Of a stretch of 31,397 nt of DNA, positions 19,528-27,500 are shown piece by piece (within the stretch, counting starts at the first letter, position 1; each line of letters opens with the position of its first letter). The position numbers and the translations under genes are program-made. The notes beneath the pieces are model-generated. The model had not been told where the DNA came from. It worked only from the letters and a program-made list of their open reading frames with translations, and did not search any database. Origin of the DNA: Serendipita indica DSM 11827 (lineage: Eukaryota; Basidiomycota; Agaricomycetes; Sebacinales; Serendipitaceae); the NCBI GenBank assembly GCA_910890315.1, contig CAJVGD010000039.1, positions 1-31,397 on the forward strand, given 5' to 3'.

Positions 19528-19650
19528 GCCGGTTGGCCTCCTACTCGAATTGCTCTACTACGTTTGGTATATGCTGGTTCGACCCCTTCGTGTCGTATGA
19601 TCTAGTTTGGTCGCTGACGCCGCGCAGGTGGTTAGGTCCAGGTCTTTCCC

Positions 19651-19661
19651 GATGCACATCT
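19651..19661. repeat. LINE target-site duplication, right copy
   Basis: GATGCACATCT matches 13597-13607 and marks the 5' end of the minus-strand LINE at 19650. Confidence 0.85.
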
Positions 19662-19771
19662 CCTCTTGTATGCAGTGGTACGTGTCTGTTCCACTCGTCC
19701 AACACAAATGCATGCGCCATCCCCATCCGTAATCTCCTACGCGGTGTTAACGAGGATACATCCCAGGTAGA

Positions 19772-20430
19772 TTGGCGATGGGAGATCTACAAGGCACTCG
19801 TTCTGCATTGGCCAGAGTCTTGTTTCCCTCGTCTTCATTCAACCACCCATCATCACCCTGCTGGCACACAGTCTCGGCCCTCGCTCTGCGCTATCGTCCT
19901 CCTCCTCTCCATGGTTATACCCATGCACCCAGTCACCACCAGCACGCATACTCCATGTCAGTTGGTTACAACGTCGACGTGCTTCCTCACTATGCTACCC
20001 CGTATCCACCAGCCCACCCTCCTAGGTCGAACTCGATGAGCGAGGCGGGTCAATACCAGGCGCCATGCCATACATACGACTATTCTCCTCGATCACCGCT
20101 ATCTCATTATCCAAACTACTATCCACCGCCCGGAGAACCGCACCCATCTCTTACTATCGCCCGCTCTCAATCGTACAATGGCTCTCCCCAAACGCCTATC
20201 AATACCATCCTCCACCTGCGCATCATCCTCCCTATTACCGTGAACCCGCCATCACCCAGTCCGACAGTCCCTCGGAAATGCACATGACGCGTTAAATGCA
20301 TACCACTTGCCGCACCGCAGGCATACGACCATCCATTTGTATACCAGCTACCGACTCTCACTCCAGCGCCCGCCGATGCAGCGGCAACTCAACAGTCAAA
20401 AGGCGGTGTACCACTAGTAGTTGTATAGGG
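19772..20430 (+). pseudogene. Pro/Tyr/His-rich coding-like remnant
   Basis: The plus strand reads as low-complexity protein rich in P, Y, H and S: S-M-S-V-G-Y-N-V-D-V-L-P-H-Y, then Y-P-P-A-H-P-P-R-S-N-S-M, then Y-D-Y-S-P-R-S-P-L-S-H-Y-P in one frame to about 20185, Y-Q-Y-H-P-P-P-A-H-H-P-P-Y-Y in a second to about 20290, and P-F-V-Y-Q-L-P-T-L-T-P-A-P-A in a third to a stop at about 20430. Same-style composition across frame changes suggests a once continuous gene with indels. Such tails are common in fungal transcription factors, but no DNA-binding domain is visible. The end overlaps dispersed repeat copy B. Confidence 0.4.
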
Positions 20431-20740
20431 GTATTGTTCATATTTTTTGCACGTCTGATATTTTGCACTTCTACCACATGTACATAGTGCTGTGTGACTA
20501 ATTGGTCGCCAGCCATGGAATCTTACCTTTTTCCCTGTAAACAACGTCGGTGGCTTTGAGCCCTTTGCCTCAGTTTTGTAAAGTAAACTCGCCTTCGCAG
20601 CTGTACAGCTTTCTCTTTGTATCACGGACGCAGTAGGTCGCTCTGGAGATTGCTAATCGTCCAGACTCCACTCTCGCTCAGGAATCGCTGGGGAGGTCTC
20701 GTCCACTCAGAGAAAATGACGTGAATCCCAAAGAATTAAC
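20395..20740 (-). repeat. dispersed repeat, copy B (coding-like)
   Basis: This is the minus-strand counterpart of 6150-6520; both end at the CTACTAGTGGT(A/G)CACCGCC block, here at about 20397. In copy B the frame from 20625 to 20389 stays open for 78 residues and includes F-H-G-W-R-P-I-S-H-T-A-L-C-T-C-G-R and C-K-K-Y-E-Q-Y-P-Y, a possible C-x-C...C metal-binding arrangement. Its source family is unknown. Confidence 0.6.
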
Positions 20741-20758
20741 ATCTGACATCTGGCACCC

Positions 20759-21205
20759 TTAGTAAGTAGAAATGTCGAAAGACACCGATAGAACCCAGAA
20801 TTGTAAAGCGAAGGGTAGGCAAGCTTGAACTTTCCCTTCGGCATCGGTACTGAAGTCAAGAAACCGGGGTGAGTAAGCCAAGAAGTTGCAGTCAGCCTGT
20901 ACAATAAGCTGACAAAGCTCACGGATATGCATTGGGAGCGCAAAGTCAGAGGGGAGGCCAGTGAGCTCGAGCCAGGGAGACAAAGGCTTAGGACAAAAGC
21001 TCGACTGGGGCTTTTCTAGTGACCGCCGCAATTTGACGAGGAGCCAAATAGTCGTTGGAAATTGTGCAGACATTTCAACTACTGTGCCTGGTGAAGGCTT
21101 GTAAGACCGTTCGCTCCACTTCGTTACGGTCAGGGGATCTACCTTTGGGCAACTCGCCACGCGCAAGCTGGGAAACGACGTTGAATTCATTCGGGCTACA
21201 CACAT
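20759..21205 (-). CDS. hypothetical open frame of 148 residues
   Basis: An uninterrupted minus-strand frame begins M-C-V-A-R-M-N-S-T-S and ends S-V-S-F-D-I-S-T-Y. The middle (L-T-G-L-P-S-D-F-A-L-P-M-H-I-R-E-L) looks protein-like, but no domain, signal peptide or membrane helix is recognised. Another minus-strand frame overlaps it from 21075 to 21590. It could be an exon of a decayed gene or chance. Confidence 0.25.
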   Translation of the reverse strand: MCVARMNSTSFPSLRVASCPKVDPLTVTKWSERSYKPSPGTVVEMSAQFPTTIWLLVKLRRSLEKPQSSFCPKPLSPWLELTGLPSDFALPMHIRELCQLIVQADCNFLAYSPRFLDFSTDAEGKVQACLPFALQFWVLSVSFDISTY

Positions 21206-21478
21206 TTCGACTGCAGTTAGGGTTATTCTGAAAAAAAAAGTTCGAGTGTTTCCCCGTCAATTGACCAGATTTCAAAGATTTACTTTTTCCCTCAGAGACT
21301 CGTGGCGAGCCTAGAAAGGTGTCCATGGCGTCGCTATCGGCTGTAGTCGTTGTCGCAAATTGGGGCACGTCGAGTAAACAGCAGCGTAGCCACTGCCCAC
21401 GTAGTTGGTCCGTGTTGATCCTGGCGCTGCGGGAGCCGCCGGTAGTCGAGGATTGTCGAGATCGGTCGTAGAGCGCAG

Positions 21479-21542
21479 ATGAGCGGTCGTCGTGCGTCAC
21501 CATCGTAGGGATGAGCGGTCGTCGTGCGTCACCATCGTAGGT
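21479..21542. repeat. perfect-length 32-bp tandem duplication
   Basis: ATGAGCGGTCGTCGTGCGTC... runs 21479-21510 and again 21511-21542, differing only at the last base. It is a recent local duplication with no clear coding meaning. Confidence 0.85.
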
Positions 21543-21840
21543 ATGAGCGAGCCGTGGGGGGATACAAGCGTCGTCTACAGGTCGAATCAATAACGCCGAC
21601 CGTCGAAAAAGGGGTGCTTACGGTTTCGACGGTCCGGGATCGTGTTGCGTCGGCCAGCGTGTACTACCTCCAGAGGCAATCGAGAAGAGCCGTTCGAGGT
21701 TGCTTTGACGCAGCTGCGGGGCCTAAATAAGCGTCTGTTGGACGTCACCACTGTACGCTACAAAGACGGTCAGCAGCCCGTCTAAAATCAACAATGAGAC
21801 GTACTCTTCATTGTATGTGATCTTCCATGCGCTCTAGGTG

Positions 21841-22244
21841 CTAGCAGCTCTCGCGTCGTCCGTCCAAAACGACAACATTCGGTAGGGATGCGTAGATGCG
21901 GCGGGTGCCGTCGTGTATGATTGAATTGAGTAACGAGGGTCCGTTTCCTTGAATTCGTGTTGCCGGAAGGCGTGGTTTGGCGAGCACCTTGACGATCCTC
22001 TGAAGGCCGGCGGGTGAGGGAGCAGTCAACCACAATGACCCTGGATCTGATTCCTAACAGGCCAGTTAGTACGATGAAACATCTGTGTGGTCTTTTGGGC
22101 ATACCTTGTACTAAACGTGTTGGTGCTGGGTAACGGGATGTAGGATAAACGAGGGTGATGATAGAGCTGGGAGGAATCGACAAGATGGGTGTTGTTGATA
22201 AGAGACTGGCGTCCCTTGAGCGTGTCCTTGCATGATGCCATCAT
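21841..22244 (-). CDS. hypothetical gene fragment with a canonical intron
   Basis: On the minus strand 22054-22104 is a textbook fungal intron: donor GTATGC, branch site TACTAAC, acceptor TGTTAG, 51 nt. Downstream, one frame is open and protein-like to a stop at 21841 (S-L-W-L-T-A-P-S-P-A-G-L-Q-R-I-V-K-V-L-A, then L-L-N-S-I-I-H-D-G-T-R-R-I-Y-A). Which upstream frame joins it is unclear: the frame that splices without a stop on both sides reads a different, longer product ending at 21788. No family is recognised. The intron argues that at least part of a real host gene lies here. Confidence 0.35.
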
Positions 22245-22582
22245 GCTCCTCGCGTCAGGCGGGACCAGACCACCTCCGAGGAAAACGTCTCCCGCTTTTG
22301 CTCAAAGATCTGCCCTGGTTTTGTATCGTCGTCGCTTTTGCCACTAGATGAGTTTAAAAAAACCACATATTAGCTCTATTTGTCCGCATGAACGCTCTCC
22401 AAAGTACGTACCTCACTGTGGCTTCCTCGTGCGCTCTGGATGACTTTGGATCGATGACTAGACGGGCCAAAATTTGAACGCTGTCCGACTTTTGGTTGCT
22501 CCCTTGGCTCTCGAGGCTGCAGACTGTCATCGATGGTTCATATCACACCGAAGGCGCCTATCCGTAGCCCCTCCTTCCGTGT

Positions 22583-22595
22583 GGGGGGGGGGGGG
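22583..22595 (+). repeat. G13 homopolymer
   Basis: Thirteen consecutive G on the plus strand, preceded by GTGT and followed by CACGGG. It is long for otherwise balanced sequence and a likely place for length error or slippage. Confidence 0.9.
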
Positions 22596-22792
22596 CACGG
22601 GATTGGTCGGAAAATGGTACGAGTATCGTTGCTGTTCCATTGGCTTGCGCGTGTGCTCGCGCTTTATACATTGGGCGTCGATAATTGCGCCAATGCGTGC
22701 AATCTACCGCGATTCGAATGAGCCTGGATTAAGAAGAAAAGAATTGTTAGCGAGCTGAAGCCGTCCAAACGCTCGCAACACGCACTCGACAT

Positions 22793-23760
22793 GTGCGCCC
22801 TGTCCTCAAAACCAAAGGCTGTGCGTCACGTCAAGGAAGAGTGGTCGAAGCGCGTCTGGGATGCATTCTTTGTGGTTGTGGTGATGCTCGGTGGCAAAAA
22901 GATGCAGCGTGGTCGTGGGCGGGGCCAGGTGTTGCAGTTCTACTGGCGTTTGGTTTATCGTCCGTTATGACGGTAAGATCTTTGGTGTGGGTTACAAGTA
23001 GTGCTTGCGGAAATGCCTTGAACTTTGCCTCAAGGAGTGTTAAAAGGACCTTTCGGACATGGTCGAATAGCGCGTCGATAGCCTTTCCGTCGTTTTTGGA
23101 TATTATTTTTGTGCATTCGCATGACTAACAGGATTAAAAAAATTGCATAACATTGGCTCCACGAGCCCCGTATAGCTTCGCTGCTCCGCTCCCGGGCTCA
23201 AACATCCTACGCAGTCGTCGCTGGGTCCAAGTCGGTCACCTGGAAAGTCGCCTTGGATATTCGAGCTCTGTATTGATGCCATTGAATCGTGGATGGCGTG
23301 ATAAGATTGCCAAATCGGATCCAAGGTCAGCGCGCTGGACATGGTCGAGCCCAAAGTTTGCGAGGTGCCGCTTGGACTCGACGCCCACGTTGACGAGCGC
23401 GTAATGCCAGCCATGGGCTCGCCAAAGAAGACTATAGACCACCTACGTCTTTCCTGTGGAACCCCTGTCGACAGATTCGCTTCCAGATGTATCCATCAAA
23501 ATCTATTCTTGCTCGTCGAGAATCCGATCATAATGACAGATGAGTTTGTGACGTTTTCAGTAAACAAGTTCCGCCTGCAAAGGCTCGGCTGATCTGTAAA
23601 CAACTCGAACAGACCCGCTCTGCGCTTTTCAACAAAATCTCCGTGGGGGCTGTGGCGACACGGTCGCTAATAGTCGACGTATAAATTGGTGGCATCACAC
23701 TGCTTCTTTCGCTCACTCTGACACGAGTGAACCCAATGAAGAGAACGGCTGCGTGCATTC
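22793..23760 (-). other. minus-strand stretch with coding-like exons, not recognised
   Basis: After a possible acceptor (TTTTAATCCTGTTAG, ending at 23125) the minus strand is open from 23124 to about 22800 and reads S-C-E-C-T-K-I-I-S-K-N-D-G-K-A-I-D-A-L-F followed by D-H-V-R-K-V-L-L-T-L-L-E-A-K-F-K. Upstream, two overlapping frames (23103-23414 and 23236-23442) and 23528-23758 look partly coding, but I could not join them into one supported model. No domain is recognised. It may belong to the same gene as 21841-22244. Confidence 0.25.
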
Positions 23761-24500
23761 AGCCGAGTGGCGGAGGTGAATGGTACAGACAAGAATCCGA
23801 TTAATTAGCAGGTCTTGTGGTGCGAATCAAGGGGTTGTCATTGCATTACTAGTACGTGCCAGTATCTCTCGAAAGGGGTCACCGAATTGTCAACCTGCTA
23901 ATATGTATGCCATTGTGAAATATATGCTTCAACAGGTTCATTTATTTGCTATTTCTGAACGTCTCCTTTGCCGAGTTTTAGCCTCTTTAGGCGAGAAAGA
24001 GTGGCGGCCCATACCAAAGCAGCGTCTCCTTGGTTCGAGCAGAACCAACGAGGGACCAAGGAGTGCAATTCGATGAAATTTAATTGCTTGGAGTATGCAG
24101 AAATGCGTCCACGATGACCATCTTCAAAGGAGACGTCTGTCCTCTACTAGTATTCTGAGTCTTGAATACCGCTGGGCGCCCGAGGTGAGGCGGCGTGGAT
24201 GTCGGATGCGCATAGTATTCCACGTTGAACAGCGAAGCGAAGGCTCGACTATTCGAGGACGACTCTCCAGGTGAACCAGAGACGCGGTCGCATTGTCGTC
24301 GCAACTCCGTGAGGAAGGTCTCGATCAGTTGGCTTAACCAGCAAAAGATGCGTGTTGTACACACCCATCATGCAGACCAGAAACCCAATTGGGCGATCCT
24401 TATCGTAGGGGTCGCTGCAAAAGGAAGTCATGGAGACGCTGGCTCGGATTGCCACTCTCCGGCCCTGTCGCCAGCTCTAGACGCCAAACTGTTCGGCGGT
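23761..24500. other. upstream region of NLR 2
   Basis: No gene is firmly supported. The minus strand of 24080-24455 has two overlapping open frames with some protein-like stretches (F-K-T-Q-N-T-S-R-G-Q-T-S-P-L-K-M-V-I-V-D), possibly a broken gene, family unknown. The promoter of NLR 2 should lie at the right end. Confidence 0.3.
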
Positions 24501-24501
24501 A

Positions 24502-24510
24502 CTATATAAT
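24502..24510 (+). promoter_or_regulatory. candidate TATA box of NLR 2
   Basis: CTATATAAT lies about 42-50 bp upstream of the ATG at 24552. A transcript starting about 30 bp downstream of it would skip the in-frame ATG at 24519, which is why the start at 24552 was chosen. Confidence 0.4.
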
Positions 24511-24551
24511 GCTCGTCAATGACCACTGGCGCTCACTGGAACATTTTCCAG

Positions 24552-27500
24552 ATGGCCACCGAACAATCAACTTCTGCAATGGCATCCCTGTGGGAATGGT
24601 ATAACTCTATGGATGAGGGCAAATCAAAGATCGATGATCTTGGATTTCGCGAGTTATTCTCAGAAGATAATCCTGTTGTCGAGTACGCAGTCCGCCCGTC
24701 ATTACAACTTAACCGCTGACGTCGCCGCATCAGCATTGTCGCCATCCACGGCTTGAACGGCCACAGAGAAAAAACGTGGACGTCAGAAGATGGAAAAATG
24801 TGGCTGCGCGACTTCCTGCAAGACGACTTGCCTCGTGTTCGGGTCCTCTCTTACGGATATGACGCCGATACGCACAGTCGAGAATGTGTATCAACCGAGA
24901 CCATACATCGGCACGGTGATAAACTAGTCATGGCTCTTTCACGCGAGCGTAAAGACGCTTCTCGAGTGAGCGAATCTTGCTAGTTTGATGGTGTCTGATG
25001 AACCATCATTAGCGGCCAATCATTTTCCTCGCGCACGATGTGGGAGGTATTATCCTCAAATGGGTTCGTATGAACAAGGCTCGATACAAATGGAGCACTG
25101 ACGTCCTTGTAGGCACTCGTAATCTGCAACAATAAGGACCAGGATTCAGATGGAAATCTCCGAGATATTCTGGTATCTACATACTCCATCCTGTTCTTCG
25201 GGACACCCCATTTTGGCGTAGAAGATCCTCTCCCCGGGACAACTGATCGCCTTCTATCAATACCCATGTATACGACAAATGTCATTCTCAAAGTCCTTCA
25301 GCCATACTCACCCGAGCTCGAAAACATACAGAAGCTTTATCTCGAGGTGAGCAAGAAAGTAAAAAACGTATTCTTCTACGCGGAATACGAGGCTCTTGTC
25401 GGAAATCGTCGAAGGAGGCTGGTCAGTATCAAAAGTCTGGAGAACGTGTTGGGCTAAATAGACCACAGAACGTTCGAGCTCACTCGGCAGTCATCCCGGG
25501 TGACCGCAGTGCCGTATGGGAGGTACTACACAGTGACCATCAAACCTTAGTCAAATTCTCTTCTCGAGATAGTGACAACTACAAGACGGTGCTTTTCTAT
25601 CTCAAGGAACATTTCGCAAAAGCTTCACGTGCAGTAGACGACAAGTGGCTCGGTTTGTAACCGCTTAACACTCGAAACGTTTTCTGATCTCACAGGTAGA
25701 TGCCATGAGACAGGACCCCCTCAAAGCAGTTTCTGAGATTTCTCATCTATTCTTTGAGGAAACCATGGTACGGCATGCTTGATGTCACTACGAAGTTTCA
25801 ATCTGATTATGCCGTAGACTATAAACGAGAAGACTAAAGAGTACAAAGTACTCAGGGATAGTCTTGAAGCACATATATCCATCTTGGATGAAGGATATCT
25901 CCAGACAGTCAAGGATGGACATATGGACCAAATGCCTGACGCGCTCAAGGAGTTCAACGATGCATGGAAACATTACATTGTGTACGGTCATGAGTCGAGC
26001 TTTTGAATGTTTGGCTGATATTGTGTAGCACTCTAAGAAACATACTCGCCAGAATGGATGGGTTGAAGCGCAGTAGAGATCAAGGCGTCAAAGGATCTAT
26101 CGAAAAGATCAAGGGCGCCAAATTTGACACAGGAGATATTGCAGACTACAAACAGGAAATCTTACAAGCGACACGCATATGCAAGGTACGAGTACCCGGT
26201 GAAGCCAGGTTTGTATTGAGCTATTTGCAATAGGATGCGGCCAATTTCTGTCAAAATCAGCTGCAAGCGGAAGGTTAGTTTGATTACATCAATCTCCGAC
26301 TCATAGTGATTCTCGACAGTGTGGAAAGTAGCCCGACTCGAGCCCGAAAAGCCTCGTCCAATGGGCACTCAGCACAAGACGTGTCTACCAGGTACACGTA
26401 TAGCGATTCTGCGGGAAATTCGGCAATGGCGTCTGGACCCCAATGCAGACAAGTGCATCTTTTGGCTCTGTGACGTTGGTGGGTCTGGAAAGTCTACAGT
26501 CGCGTTGACAATGTGCGAGGAATGGGATAATACCGAAGGTGTTCTGGTTGGTCGGTTCTTCTTTTCGAAGAACGCTCGTCAGACGTCGGAGACAGATGAC
26601 TTTTGTCCTGTCATCGCAGATGATATCAGTGGTCAAAACAAGATGATCCTGAAGCAAATAAAGACGATCAAAGAAGAAGATCCCAATCTTCCCCGGCGAG
26701 GGCTACGCCATCAGTTCTCTAAGCTGATCGAAGAACCATTGCAGCTTGCAGGGACATATATTGTCCTTGTGATCGACGCAATGGATGAGTGCAAGGAGGA
26801 GATGCGGGGAGAATTGATCAAACTACTGGTTGAGAAGCTTTCATCAATGCCTAAACTCAAACTCTTTATAACGAGCCGGCCAGAGCCAGACATCACGGCG
26901 ATACTCCAGGGTAGAGCGATTGTACGCGGAATGCATTTCAAGATGCACGGCAAAGAGCAGCAGTCCAACTTGGATGATATTAGGTCCTACGTCGACGTAC
27001 ATCTTGTCAAACTGCTTACCGCGCCTCAGCGCCAGCAGATTGTGGAACGCTCAAATGGACTTTTTATTTGGATCACGACAGCACATCTCGAGCTACGAGG
27101 GGCTCATGGTCCGGATGCACTTGGTGCAACTCTCAGATCCCTCTTGACGCGAGGCAAGGGTGGAGATATTAACCAGGTTTATACAAGCATCCTTCGTCGG
27201 CTACGACGAGAGACGTCCAGTGGCACTATACACAAGATTATGGGCACTCTCCTAACCTTGTTCGAACCAGTGTCGACAGAGGCTCTTGGGGAGATGACTG
27301 GGATCGCAGACTCTGAGCTAGAGCCGATCTTAGAGTCGATGCAGAGTGTATTTCGGGTGGATACTGTGGTAGAGTTTCTGCATCCAACGTTCCAAGAATA
27401 CCTTCTCGGTCCACACAATGTGGATATGCCATTCAAGTCGACAGCAATGCAATCAGACTTGGCCGTATCTATCCTCAAAGTGCTTCAGGAGGATCTGAAG

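Larger units (their letters stand above)
13607..19650 (-). mobile_element. full-length Tad/I-like non-LTR retrotransposon (LINE)
   Basis: The element is about 6.04 kb on the minus strand: 5' UTR about 19650-19528, ORF1 19527-18053, spacer, ORF2 17860-13877, 3' UTR 13876-13632 and a 25-nt poly(A) tract seen as T at 13607-13631. Its ends are fixed by a 10-11 bp target duplication (13597-13607 and 19651-19661). The order AP endonuclease, reverse transcriptase, RNase H, Cys/His knuckle fits fungal Tad1-type elements, though I cannot separate Tad from I or related clades by eye. The uninterrupted ORF2, perfect duplication and long A-tract indicate a recent insertion. The only clear defect is a frameshift in ORF1. 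Confidence 0.88.

Noticed and set aside
23765-23845. tRNA-like sequence (AGCCGAGTGGC followed later by GTGCGAATC)
   Set aside because: No matching acceptor or anticodon stems, and the T-loop lacks the GGTTCGA form.
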